In this document: positions 23,432 through 35,098 of the stretch, piece after piece | Position numbering within the stretch: the first letter of the stretch is position 1 | Layout: each line of letters opens with the position of its first letter | DNA from: Saccharum officinarum | Taxonomy: Eukaryota; Streptophyta; Magnoliopsida; Poales; Poaceae | DNA length: 64,000 bases | NCBI GenBank assembly: GCA_020631735.1 | Contig: CM036223.1 | Coordinates: 11,074,191 to 11,138,190 of the forward strand | Reading direction: 5' to 3' | Translations under genes and position numbers: made by a program | The notes under the pieces: generated by a model | Database searches by the model: none | What the model was told of the DNA's origin: nothing | The model's input: only the letters and a program-made list of their open reading frames with translations

Positions 23432-24340
23432 ATAGGAATTGACTATATTAACAAATTAACACCGATATTCTTAAAAAAAGAACCAAGCACAAGCCTAAAT
23501 TGATTAAATAATAATAATGTCACAGTCTTTACTCTTGACATCACTCTACCCATTTCGATCACAGCACTCCCTCTCTCCATCTTCACTTTGCAGCGCGCGC
23601 TCTCTCTCTCTTCACTCTGCAACCCACAGCACCAACGCATGGCGGGGGCACAGCAGGGCCGCACAGCAGCCCACGGCAGCAGCGGCACAACAGGGCCACG
23701 AGCAGCGCACAGCAGCAGGGGCGTGACCTTGTCGCCCAACGGAGGGCGACACGAATCAGGGACGCAGCAGCAGCCCAAGGCGGCCTAGCACAGGCGGCCG
23801 ACAAGCCGCGGCGGCCACGCCGCCCAGATCTATGAGTTATATTTCGTATCCCCATCTCCCATCCATCTAGAAGCCGAGAAAGCAGCCATAGATGCCACAA
23901 CAACGAGAAGAGGGGAACAGGGACGTACCAGCTCGGAGATCTCCACAGCGGCGCGGGAAGACGGCCGTTGGCCCGCTCGGTGGATGAGGCACCGGATGAG
24001 AGTCCCTCAGATGTGGGGGATGAGGAGAGAGGAATGAGGCTTCCTCATTCGTCAGGGTTCAGATAGGAGACCGATCGTCAGGGCTCAGATAGGAGCCCGC
24101 TCGGTGGATGAGGCACCGGATGAGAGTCCCTCAGATGTGGGGGACGAGGAGAGAGGAATGAGGCTTCCTCATTCGTCAGGTTCAGATAGGAGACCGATCG
24201 TCAGGGCTCAGATAGGAGACCGGTTGGAAAAGGTTTTTTTTTTTGGCGTTTTAGACCCTCAAAATGAGATGAGGGATGGGATAAGATGTTGGTTGGAGTT
24301 TAACGGGCCTTCCTTTCATAGCAGTAGCGACGAGTAGACT
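23045..24340. other. 5' region of Harbinger ORF1 and upstream flank of the ankyrin/TPR gene
   Basis: After the ORF1 N-terminal exon, a GC-rich tract (23590-23960) with CAGC-rich simple sequence and then the 124-bp tandem duplication. I see no independent gene. The proposed Harbinger end at about 24300 leaves only about 200 bp before the ATG of the ankyrin/TPR gene. Confidence 0.5.
23971..24217. repeat. 124-bp tandem duplication
   Basis: The unit starts GCCCGCTCGGTGGATGAGGC. Copy one is 23971-24094, copy two 24095-24217, differing by a C/T or G/A here and there and a one-base deletion. The unit itself contains a shorter repeated phrase (GATCGTCAGGGCTCAGATAG). It lies about 300 bp upstream of the ankyrin/TPR start codon. 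Confidence 0.9.
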
Positions 24341-24517
24341 CTAGAAGAGAAAGAGAGAGCCCGGCCCGGCCCGGCCCGACCGCCCGAGTCCCTCTTCTTC
24401 TGCCTTCCCGACTCTGCGTGACTTCGCCCGCTCTGAGAAATCTGCCTCCCTCACCGCCGCCGCGCCGCGCCGCGCCGCCTCCACTTTCCCCTCCCCACCC
24501 AAGCTTCCGCTTCTCTC
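24341..24517 (+). promoter_or_regulatory. Probable 5' UTR and core promoter of the ankyrin/TPR gene
   Basis: GC- and CT-rich leader (CCGGCCCGGCCCGGCC then CCGCCGCCGCGCCGCGCC) directly before the ATG, with no TATA box visible. This is typical of a broadly expressed plant gene. The transcription start cannot be placed from sequence. Confidence 0.4.
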
Positions 24518-27500
24518 ATGGACGACGCCACCGCCGCCCTCTCAGGTACCTATCTTCTACTGGATCCAACAAAACAATCCCCGCTTCTCGCTCTCTCAGT
24601 TTGGTTAACTCCCCACATTGCTTGGAATTGGCAGCTCGGAGCAAGGTGCAGGCTTTCCTGGAGGCTGCGCTCGCCGGCGACCTCCAATCCCTCAAGAGTA
24701 CGTGCCGACCCGATTGTCCTCCTTCATCAAATCAACTCTCTCCTCACTACTACCGCGCACCCGGTGCTTTCCTGCAGGCCTAGTCGCGGCGCTCGACGAG
24801 GACGGCACGGGCGCCGCCTCCGTCGCCGCCGCCGTGCGCGACGCCAACAAGCGCACCGCCCTCCACTTCGCCGCGCGCGAGGGCCGCACCGACGTCTGTG
24901 AATTCCTCATCGGCGAGCTCGGCCTCCCTGTCGACCCAAAGGACGATGATGGTTGGTACCTTCCAGAGTACCAGTCTAATACTACATTTCTGTTTTCCTT
25001 TGCTTTGATTTTTATTTCTACTGTATATACTGCACTGTACCCAGTACAATACATGAATAATACACACACCACCTGTAATCCTGCATGCCTAGTGTAGTAT
25101 CATGCATTATGCCATCTCATCTGTATACTCCTCATCCTCCCCAGGCGAAACTCCGCTCATCCATGCTACGCGCCAGGGCCATCTGGACACTGCCAAGTAC
25201 CTCCTTGACCATGGCGCTGATCCTTCGGTGGCCACCAACCTAGGAGCCACAGCGCTACACCATGCTGCAGGCATAGGTAACATAACATAACATGCGCGGC
25301 CTCTGCGTGCTCCGCCCCTTCCGCACCACCGCCACTCCACCAGTCAATAATCAGCAAATCATGTATACCAACGTCTCTTTTTCTTGAGCAGGAAACACAC
25401 AGCTCATGAAGCTTCTCCTCTCCACGGGAGTTGACGTCGAATCAGAAAGTGACGCCGGCACTCCCCTCGTGTGGGCTGCTGGTCATGGCAACCCGGATGC
25501 TGTCAAACTTCTGCTTCAACACAATGCTAAGGTACCGTACCTCTTACATGTATTATATGGTACGGATCTCAGTTTTCGATTATTCTTTCAAAACATGCTG
25601 ACTACATATTCAGTTTAGCGTTACACATTAGGCTGGCTAAGCTTTGTAACTCTTCCGATGCTGTCAATTCACCTCAGTACTTATCTCCATGACCATTTTT
25701 TTTCCCCTAATTGCAACCCTTTCTCCTTGATCTGAACCAACAACAACCAATAAAAAAAACATGCAGCAATAATCTCTTCCTTTCGTTTTTTGTGTTTGGT
25801 CCGGAGAACAATAGAGGAGAACCCTAGTTCGCTACTAATGTATTGAAATAGTGTTCAAAACCTACAAGATCAGGACAAAAACACAGAAGTCTACGAAGCC
25901 AACATTTATAACGGGACTAATATAAATGTCAGACAATCAATTGATTATGTTGTAGCCAAGCCAGTAGGTGCATCAAACGTTAGTTATGAACCTTTGCCTT
26001 TTCCAGACTTATATCTGCCGTTAGTGACATCTTTCATCTAGACTTGTTTGAGTGTTTCAAGCCACCATGCAAGAGATGCATATGTTTCTCTGGATCCAGA
26101 TGTGCCAATCTGGAAGCACAATACTTCATGAAGTTATTTAGGCTTCCTATAACGTTGTGATTGGGCTAATTCTTTTTATATATCTCCTTTTTTTGCAGCC
26201 AAATACTGAAAACGATGATGGTGTCACAGCATTGTTATCTGCTGTTGCTGCAGGTTCCCTCCCATGCTTGGAGGTTCTAATCGAGGTACATGGTCTAATT
26301 TGATGAGTAAAACACCTGTCCCCGCACCCCCCCAACCCCCTACTATATCTTCTTACTTCATGCTGTGTCCTATGCCCTTGGGATTCATAGGAATACACAC
26401 ATAAATAAAAGTATGCATATTTCTTGTGCCCCTGTTTTTCAGTCTTGCTTATATTATGCAATGCAAACTGTGATGCTTGTTTGCCAGCGTAAAGGGAGTT
26501 TCAAGGAAAATAAAAAGCTGAAATGCTTAGTTGACTGATACATGCAACACAATATTGTTCCATGTACTTAGTTACTAATACCTTGTACCCCCTCCATCCG
26601 TGAATAGAAGGCGTAACCACTTTTTTCTATAGTCTGAGTATACAAGGTGGCCGAGTCCTGGCACCATTCACGCGCATGCAACATTTACTGCTGTATCTGC
26701 TAACCTCCTCGCCTCCCTCGCCGCATGCACAGACCGTTACTCACAGAGCATGCATGTTCTCTCTCTCGTGCATGGAGGAGTGAATGGGCTGGTCATTCCT
26801 GCATGCACGCATGCGCGACATCCAAAACGCTCTCCTCGGAACGCATGCAAATTAAATCGGTTATTGATCTTGGTGCTGGAGGAGTTGTGTATGTAGGATG
26901 TGGCTTCTACTCCCTCCGTCCCTAAATATCTGTCATTTACGCTTCCTGAGAAACAACTTTAACAAAATATATATTAAAAAATATTAATATTTATGGTATA
27001 TAATTAGTATCATTGGAAAGATCTTTGAATTAGTTTTTTAATAAATTTATTTGAAGATACAAATGTTGCACATATTTTCTACAAATCGAATCAAACTTGT
27101 GACACGCACATCAACGGTGACAGTTATTCTGGGACGGAGGGAGTACCTCAGAAACTAACTGAATAATATGCAATGTAGGCTGGTGCAAACCCAAATGTCA
27201 AGGCTGGTGGAGCAACCCCATTGCATATTGCTGCAGATAGTGGAAATATAGAAGTCATCAAATGTTTGCTTAAAGCTGGAGCTGACCCAAATACCTGCGA
27301 TGATGTAAGTTGCATTTCATCCTAATGAAAAAAGTAGTGTCATACTGAAATTTCAATATCAGGTTCATGCTATTTGTTGACCTGTTTTAAATATCCATAA
27401 AGATGCAGCAATCTTTTGGTCTTTGTATACAGACCATGCCAACCAACTCTGAATACAACTTGATTGCCATGTGATTTTCTACCTCAGGATGAATTGAAGC

Positions 27501-28770
27501 CAGTTCAGGTTGCTGCTTGGAGAAATAACCGCAAAGCTGTGGAGCTTCTTTTGCCATTAACATCTCCAATTCCAGGTGTTTCAAACTGGAACGTAGATGG
27601 GATTATAGAACACATGCTGCCTAAAGAGTATGGGGAAAAGGTGCCTCTTGAATCACCATTTTAGTTATTTTGCATTGTCATAGGATCCATAAACCTCTCA
27701 CCAAAAAAAGAAAAGCTCTGTCTGCTAACTGTTGAACAAACTTTGCAGTCTCAATTGAAGGAAGCGACATCTCTGAAATCAGGCCGAACACAACCTGTTG
27801 AGGTATGTCATGCACTTGTTACATAGTTTTGGTGTCAGTCCGGGCTTGTAATATATTAAATGACAGTCAAGTCATATACATGTATTATGACATAATCAAG
27901 GGCAGCTTCTATCCTATTAAATAAAGGTAGACTTGATTTAATTGTTGAGGCTAGCTGAAAATTGAAATCTGACATTAGTTAATTTGCTGTGCAGGTGTCA
28001 CCCGAAGCAAAGAAAAGATCCTTGGAAGCCAAATCAAGAGGTGACGATGCCTTCAGAAGAAAGGACTACCTTGTAGCAGTGGATGCTTATACGCAGGTAA
28101 CTAAGATGGAATGATTTTTCCGCATAGACAAAGCACAACAATATTGAACTCTGGAATTGTGCTTTTAACCGTACCTGAGATCCAACTGTTATTCTTCATG
28201 TCCAGAGTGCTGTTAGTTTAGCCGCAAGAGACTAATGTTGGTATGGAATTGCATTTCAGGCTACAGAATTGGACCCAACTGATGCAACAGTGCTCTCAAA
28301 CAGAAGCCTCTGCTGGCTGCGAGCAGGGCAAGCTGAACGTGCCCTGGAGGATGCGAAAGCATGCCGGGCATTGAGACCAGATTGGGCGAAAGCTTGCTAC
28401 AGGGAAGGTGCGGCCCATCGTCTGTTACAGGTACGCGAGGCTCTGTGATTTGAATGGGAATTCAAACACTACTGATTTGTGTTTAGACGATGACTGGTTG
28501 ATTTGTTGCTTGTGCTGATCTTGGCAGAGGTTTGAGGATGCCGCAAATGCCTTCTATGAGGGGGTGCAGCTTGATCCGGAGAACAAAGAGCTTGTCAGCG
28601 CATTCAGGTCAAAGCATTCCCTAGCTTGTAAAGAGGATGCCTTTTGTTTTATTAGCATGCTGTTCTTGTGCTAAGATCTTTTGGTCATGTTGATGAAACA
28701 AACAAACAGGGAAGCCGTCGAAGCCGGGAGAAAGTCCCATGGCTTGGACACGCCAAGCTCAACACAATGA
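24518..28770 (+). CDS. Ankyrin-repeat plus TPR protein, 13 exons, 456 residues
   Basis: I assembled the exons from GT/AG sites that keep one frame: 24518-24545, 24635-24697, 24778-24951, 25145-25276, 25392-25531, 26199-26285, 27179-27304, 27488-27640, 27749-27802, 27995-28096, 28260-28430, 28528-28607, 28710-28770. The product has about seven ankyrin repeats (residues 50-300; e.g. GETPLIHATRQGHLDTAKYL, ATPLHIAADSGNIEVIKCLL) and a C-terminal three-TPR unit (about 325-440; AVDAYTQATELDP, LSNRSLCWLRAGQ, PDWAKACYREGAAH). This resembles the plant ankyrin/TPR protein called TPR10 in Arabidopsis (known from memory), whose TPR class binds EEVD tails of Hsp90/Hsp70. Clamp residues K, N, K and R are recognisable, but the first Asn is Asp (RGDDAF). 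It is probably cytosolic, with no signal or membrane segment. It appears intact and is the best-supported host gene. Confidence 0.92.
26910..27143. mobile_element. Stowaway MITE in intron 6 of the ankyrin/TPR gene
   Basis: Perfect inverted ends CTCCCTCCGTCCC / GGGACGGAGGGAG with TA on each side (26908-26909, 27144-27145). It ends 35 bp before the exon 7 acceptor. A second CTCCATCCGTGAATAGAAG sequence at about 26588 may be a truncated relative. Confidence 0.9.
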
Positions 28771-29200
28771 GACGAGGACTGTGTGGTGGGGACTGAAAAG
28801 CTATGCTGTTTGGTTGGATAGATTGATGAGGTGGATCTAGTCTAGTTGGATGGGCATTAATGAATGTTTCCCTTAATGTTTTTGTTGGAGTTCGGTGGGA
28901 TGATGATAGAGGAACTCAGGTTCGATGAAATGATCATGAAATTTGAAAGAGCGAATTTGCCAGTTTTTGTGTTTTGTTATTGTTTTCAGAGTAAAGTGCA
29001 TGGCTGGATCATAAACTTGTTTTCTTCGTCGTCCCGGTCCATGTATGATCTTAAATTGCATTTTAATCACTGTTAGGGTCTCACTAACAACCAACTGGGC
29101 ATCGACAGAATGACGTGCCGAGGTTGACGGACCTAGCACCGTGGAACTTTTTTTTTGGGGGATCTAGCACCGTGGAACTTACTCCTGCTCCCTCGCTCCG
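28771..29200. other. 3' UTR/flank of the ankyrin/TPR gene
   Basis: Non-coding DNA with a 20-bp direct duplication (GATCTAGCACCGTGGAACTT-like, near 29130 and 29161). No clean polyadenylation signal stands out. Confidence 0.4.
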
Positions 29201-29354
29201 TCAAGCAGTGTTATCAAACATTTTTAACTTTATAACCACGTGTATATAAAAAATATTAATATATTTATGATATACAATTATTATTAGATTAATTGTTGAA
29301 TATATTTATATAATAAACAATAAACTTATTTAAAGATATAAATTTTAATATTGT
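29201..29354. mobile_element. Stowaway-like remnant, left part (right part after 40812)
   Basis: CTCCCTCGCTCCGTCAAG followed by AT-rich phrases (AAAAATATTAATATATTTATG, AATAAACTTATTTAAAGATA) typical of Stowaway-like MITEs in grasses. It is interrupted by the LINE; TTTATAAATCTAGTCACTT at 40813 onward continues it. The far end is not recognisable. Confidence 0.55.
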
Positions 29355-29634
29355 AGTGGGCCATTAAAATGATTCACACCCATATGGGCCATTTTTTGTG
29401 GGATAACAATGAAGATCACCACAAGTACCATTTGGCCAATAGGCAGATGGTAGCTTAGAAAAAAGAAGTTGGTGGTTTGGGTGTTCCTGATTTGAGGAGC
29501 CTCAACCTAGCTTTGCTCAGCTTGTGGATTTTTAGGTACCAGTTGAACTCTAATTCTATTTGGAAACAGATAGTTGACTTCAAATATAGGAATGATAAAC
29601 CTAATATTTTGTGCTGTCCAAATGTGGGTACCTC

Positions 29635-29739
29635 TGATAGAAAGTGATTAGGGGAATTCTCAATACATTACTATGAATGGTCAGCGCACATATATATAGG
29701 CATTGTGGACAAGCCCACTTGTCATATTACATTCCAACA
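29635..29739 (-). repeat. 3' LTR of the copia element
   Basis: 105 bp with an internal TATATATA stretch and a small palindrome (GACAAGCCCACTTGTC). Partner at 39550-39654. Confidence 0.92.
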
Positions 29740-31839
29740 CTCTCCCACAGTCTAAACTGGGAGCACCGTGAACATTGAGACTGGACCTAAACTCCGTGAA
29801 CACAGACGTCGGCAAACCTTTGGTGAAGATGTCGGCATACTAGGACGTAGTGGGAACGTGCAGGACACGGACTTCACCAAGGGCGACTCACTCTTTGACG
29901 AAGTGCAAGTCGATCTCAATATGCTTGGTTCGCTGATGCTGAATCGGATTAGTGGAGAGATAAACGGCGCTGACATTATCACAGTAGACCACTGTAGCAC
30001 GACGGAGAGGACAGCGAAGCTCTGTCAAGAGTTGGTGCAACCAGCAAGCTTTGGCGACTCCATTCACGACAGCTCGATATTCTGCCTCTGTACTGGACTG
30101 GGACACTGTAGGCTGACGCTTGGACAACCAAGAGATGAGATTGTCCCCGAGAAACACCGCATAACCCGAGGTGGATTTACGTGTATCAGGGCAACCTGCC
30201 CAATCTGCATCGGTGTAGACAGTGAGGTCAACTGGAGAGGTCCGGTGAAGGTGCAATCTGAGGTCCAAGGTACCCTGAAGGTACCGGAGAATGCGCTTCA
30301 GAGCGCTTAGATGGGGCTCCCGGGGGTCATGCATGTACAAGCAAACCTGCTGAACTGCATAAGCAATATCTGGCCTGGTGAAGGTGAGATACTGGAGAGC
30401 CCCAGCAAGACTACGGTACTGACTGGGATCTGGAACAGAGGCACCATCAGCAGGGAGCTTGGAGTGAGTATCCACAGAAGTGCTACTCGGCTTGCAGTTA
30501 CTCATACCAGCTCGCTCCAGAATATCCAGCATGTACTGGCGCTGAGAGAGAAATAAGCTGTCACCTTGGCGCTAAACACTGACACCCAGAAAATGGTGAA
30601 GAGGCCCCATGTCTGTCATAAAAAATTCCCGGTGAAGAGATGCGATAATCCGGCGAAGGAAACTCGGAGAAGACGCAGTGAGAACGATATCATCAACATA
30701 TAGTAGAAGGAAGGCCATGTCAGCACCTCTGCAGTAGATGAACAGTGACATGTCAGACTTAGCCTCAACAAACCCAAGGGATGTGATGTGAGAGGCGAAG
30801 CGACTGTGCCAGGCGCGAGAAGCTTGCTTCAATCCGTAGAGTGACTTGTTCAGGCGACAAACATGATTGGGCTTGGAAGAGTCAACAAATCCAGTAGGCT
30901 GCACACAATAGACTATCTCGTTCAGGGTGCCATGGAGAAATGCATTCTTCGCATCAAGCTGGTGAATTGGCCAGGAGCAAGAAAGTGTGAAAGGTCCTTA
31001 TTTGGTTTTGGTAATTGAGTGACAACTTAGGTGGACTAATATGTGGTTATATGAGATACACAGGAGATTAGTCCACATGTGATGGTGTCATGAAGGAGCT
31101 CATTGCATATGAGACATGACATGGAGTCATGTGACCAAGGTGGAGAAGATCAAGATGAGGCTTGGCTCGACGGACCGGTTGCAAGTGTGAAGGGCAAGTT
31201 AGAGGCTTTGAAGTGAGGGACCGCGTGTGACGGTGAAGCTTGAGCATGACTTGGCGCCGATGGACCGACGCAACGGTGAAGAGCAAGTGAGGTCAAGATC
31301 GATGGACCAAGGTCACATGATGATATGATGTGGATCATATCATTTGTGATATGGTTGGTGCATATGTTGCATCAATGTCGGAGGAGATGGAATGGAATGC
31401 GCAAGGCAAAGGTATAACCTAGGGCATTTCCATTTCACCGGTCATAGGTGTGTAGAGAAGTTTATGACCGGGTTTAGGATAGATGGTCGTACTATCAAGA
31501 GGGGCAAACTTGTTTGCATATCGGTCATCTAGTGTCACTCGTGTGATCTAACTATGCATCGTTGCTAGGATCGAGTGGCGTGGCAAGTTGAGTGGTTAAT
31601 TTCTTCGAAGAAAATGTTTGTGAAAATGCTAACACATGTGCACAAGGTGGTGATCACTTATTGGTGTTGGCACATTTGCGAAGGCGATGAAGTTTGAGCG
31701 GTAGAGAGGGTTTGGGTTCCTCTCTCCCTCCCGCCGAGCTTGCGAGCGCGGGATTCAGGCGTTTTTGAGAAGTTGAAATGCCTATTTTCCACTACGCCGG
31801 AAGTCGGAAAAGAAACGGAGGCGAACGGAGGTCACAGAG

Positions 31840-32330
31840 GTGACCGGACGCTACACCGGACGCGGTCATGGTATGACCGGACGCGTCCGGTCAGTACAGC
31901 GCAGACGTGGGTGTTAGGGTTTGCAACCGGCGCGTCCGGTCACTCGCGGGACCAGCGCATCCGGTCATGCGCTCAGTGGGAACTGCAGAACGCAAGGATG
32001 ATCAGACGTGCGGCGCGTCCGGTCACACATGATCGGACGTGTCCGATCGTTGAAGGAGCTTACTGGACTCTAATCGGACGCGGGCACTGTCGCGTTCGGT
32101 CGTCGCAAGGAGCGCGTCCGGTCATGTCGTTGTGTGCGCGGTACTGTGCGATCGGTGCGTCCGGTCGTTTGACGGGTGCGTCCGGTCGTTGCCTGGGGCG
32201 CGTCCGGTTGTTGGTTTGACCGTTGGGGGTCAGTGACCGTTGGAGGATCGGACGCGGTTGAGCGTGTCTGGTCATTTCGACCAGCGCGTCCGGTCAGTTA
32301 CGACCGGCGCGTCCGGTCATCCCGAAAAGG
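31840..32330. repeat. Array of GCGTCCGGTCA motifs in outer LTR
   Basis: Many irregularly spaced copies of GCGTCCGGTC and its complement GACCGGACGC, including the full palindrome GACCGGACGCGTCCGGTC near 31877-31894. It is CpG-rich. The same motif fills 33655-34320 of the inner LTR in opposite net orientation. Confidence 0.9.
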
Positions 32331-32687
32331 ACCCAGTGAAGGGGTAACGGCTCTATTTGACCGTGGGGTTATAAATAGATGCCTTGGCCGGCCGTGGCCG
32401 TGAGCTCAGTACACTATAGTCTTTGTGACTTGTGTGGTAGTGCTTGGGAGCCCTCTAACTCACTCATGCTTGATAGTGTTCATCGGATCGAATGAGAGAG
32501 CGATTCTAGTGCGTTGCTTTGAGAGATTACATCGTGTGGCACTAGGTGATCGTGTTGCAAGCCGGTGGTGCTTGTTACTCTTGAAGGTTGCCACCTCCTA
32601 GACGGCTTGGTGGCTCGTGGCTCCATCGAAGCTCGCAAGAAGATTGTGCGAGGCTCCGGAGAAGCTTTGTGAGGGGGATTGTGCTCA

Positions 32688-35098
32688 TGTAAGGTCCTAG
32701 ATGGCTAGAGGGGGGGGTGAATAGCCTATAAAAATTCTACAAGCACTACTAAGCAAACTTGTTAAAATAACAAACGGCGTAAAGCGAGTTTTGCTTAGCC
32801 AAAGGTTGTGATGCAAGCCTCCTATCCACAAGTCTAGCAGATTATGATCTCTAGTTCACACAAGTGCTAAGTCACTAAACTTACACTAGTGAGCAAGCTA
32901 ACAACACTAGCAAAGGCTACCACTAGAGCTTACACAAGATAATCTAGTAAAAGTAAATGCAAGAGATAGGATTGTGAATCTTATACCGACGGTGGAGTGA
33001 AGATGTTGCCAATCACCAAGATGATATACAATCAATTAATATTGACAACAACACAATATGTAGACCAATCACCGGGAGACAAGAGACACAATATTTTTGT
33101 TCACCCGGTGTTCACTTGTGCACCGACAAGCTACGTCACCGGTTGTGTCGACCAACACTTAGATGGTTCCTCGGTGTGACCCTCAAGTCACTTGCCCCTC
33201 AAGGCACGCCCCGCAAGGCATCGCAAGACACCACTCTCAAGTGAGGTAACTCAATGACACGCGCAATCCAATAGAGTTGCTTTTGGCGTCCCGCCGAGGA
33301 AAGCACAAGAACCTATCACAAACAACCGGAGGTGGCCAAGAACAATCACCTTCTCTTGCCAACGCCTCCAACAATCTCCAAGCCGGCTAGGAGCGGTACT
33401 CTCCAAGAGTAACAAGAAATTCACCGGCTAAACCACCCACAAGTGCCACTAGATGCCCTCAAGCTATGCAATGCACTTTGGGATCACTCAATCTCACTTT
33501 TGATTTGCAATCAAGCAAGGGAGATGAGTGGGAGGAGTTGCTTTAGCTCAAAGGATGCACAAGAGTGTTAGAAATGCCAAGATACCTCCCCAAGGGCCGG
33601 CCAACGAGTATTTATAAGCACCCCAAACAAATAGAGCCGTTGCCACTCCACTGACCGTTTTTTCGGGACGACCGGACGCGCCGGTCGAAACTGACCGGAC
33701 GCGCTCAACCGCGTCCGGTCGCCCTGCGACGTCCACGTGTCCCTCAAATTTCAAATGCGACCGTTAGATCCTCCAATGGTCCCTGCGCCAACGGTCAAAT
33801 CCTATGACCGGACGCGCTTCTCATAACGACCGGACGCGCCGGTCCCGATGACCGGACGCGCCTGTCGAACGACCGGACGCGCCGATCGCACTGACCCACG
33901 CGCTCACGACGCAACGACCGGACGCGCTCCTCGCAACGACCGGACGCTCCTGTCAAACGACCGGACGCGTTGCTTCGAATGACCGGACGCACCGATCGCA
34001 CAGCATCGCGCGCCCGCGAAGTAACGACCGGACGCGCCCCTCGTAACGACCGGACGCGACAGTGCCCGCGTCCGGTTTGAGTCCAGTAAGCTCCTTCAAC
34101 GATCGGACGCGTCCGATCGTGTGTGACCGGACGCGCCCCGCGTCCGATCGTCCTTGCGAACCGCAGTTCCTTCTGGGCACTTGACCGGACGCGCCGGTCC
34201 CGCGAGTGACCGGACGCGCCGGTTGCAAACCCTAGCACCCGCGCGCCTGAAACCGCGCTGTACTGACCGGACGCGTCCGGTCACACCGTGACCACGTCCG
34301 GTGCAGCGTCCGGTCACCTCAGTGACCCCGTTCGCCTCCGTTTCTTTTCCAACTTTCGGCGTAGTGGAAAATAGGCATTTCATTTCCCCGAAATCGCCTG
34401 AATCCCGCGCTCACACGCTCGGCGGGAGGGAGAGAGGAACCCAAACCCCTCTCTACCCGCAAACCACAGCGCGACCAACGCCACCTTTGCAAATGTGCCA
34501 ACACCATCAAGTGTACATCTCCATGTGCTTGTGTGTTAGCTTTTTCTCAATCATTTTCAAAGGTTTTCCAATTAGCTCACTAGGCCCTACATGCAATGCA
34601 CTTCATGAATTCACCTAGTGGCACCCGTGCATCGAATAACCGATAAGACTTCCCCTCTTAATAGTTCGGCTATCGATCCTAAACCACTCACACCCTCTAT
34701 GGTGTCTTGAGTGTAAAACAAAATGGCCCTATGGTTATACCTTTGCCTTGAGCCCATTTTGTTTCTCCAAATGATATGATCCACTTCATATCATCACATG
34801 ACCGTCTCGATCCATCGACCTTGACTTCACTTGCTCTTCACCGTTGCATCGGTCCGTCGGCGCCAAGTCTCGCTCAAGCTTCACCATCGCATGGTCCCTC
34901 GCTTCGAAGCCTCGACTTGCCCTTCACCTTCACAACCGGTCCATCGAGCCAAGCCTCATCTTGGTCTTCATCATCTTGGTCACATGAGTCAATGTCATGT
35001 CTCATATGCAATGACCACCTTTATCTAAATCATCCACTTAGATACAAAGGTTAGTCCTAGGTTTCATCAATTAGCCAAAACCAAACTAGGGACTCTCA
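32688..35098 (-). mobile_element. Inner solo LTR of the same family, inverted
   Basis: Starts TGTAAGGTCC and ends GGGACTCTCA on plus, flanked by GCTCA at 32683-32687 and 35099-35103. Its content is the diverged reverse complement of the outer LTR: the block near 34300-34400 mirrors that near 31740-31830, and 34780-35060 mirrors 31060-31330. Its TATA box (TATTTATAAGC in plus near 33609) faces minus. About 2.41 kb. Confidence 0.9.
33655..34320. repeat. Array of GACCGGACGCG motifs in inner LTR
   Basis: About twenty copies of GACCGGACGCG with spacers of 5-30 bp. The irregular spacers and the location inside an LTR exclude a CRISPR array. Paired with 31840-32330 it could form a long imperfect hairpin. 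Confidence 0.9.

Larger units (their letters stand above)
4936..24309. mobile_element. Old PIF/Harbinger-like transposon, blown up by nested insertions
   Basis: Two broken genes typical of PIF/Harbinger elements lie here: a DDE transposase on + (5445-17102) and a Myb/SANT-like companion protein on - (17378-23431). Removing the nested insertions (5902-16201 and 18094-23039) leaves about 4.1 kb, a normal Harbinger size. The left end is proposed at GGGCAACTCTAACCAATC after TAA (4933-4935). The right end is proposed around GATGTTGGTTGGAGTTTAA (about 24285-24303), whose reverse complement shares AACTC-AACCAA with the left end. The exact termini and the 3-bp target duplication are not clean, so the boundaries are tentative, while the content is firm. 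Confidence 0.6.

Noticed and set aside
31740..32219. 159-codon plus frame across the GCGTCCGGTC array
   Set aside because: Frame openness stems from the motif repeat (no stop in GACCGGACGCG); product is repetitive Arg/Ser/Thr-rich and lies in a solo LTR.
33655..34320. CRISPR-like array from repeated GACCGGACGCG
   Set aside because: Spacers are irregular (about 5-30 bp), the repeat is short and palindromic, the context is a plant LTR, and a similar array occurs in the sister LTR.
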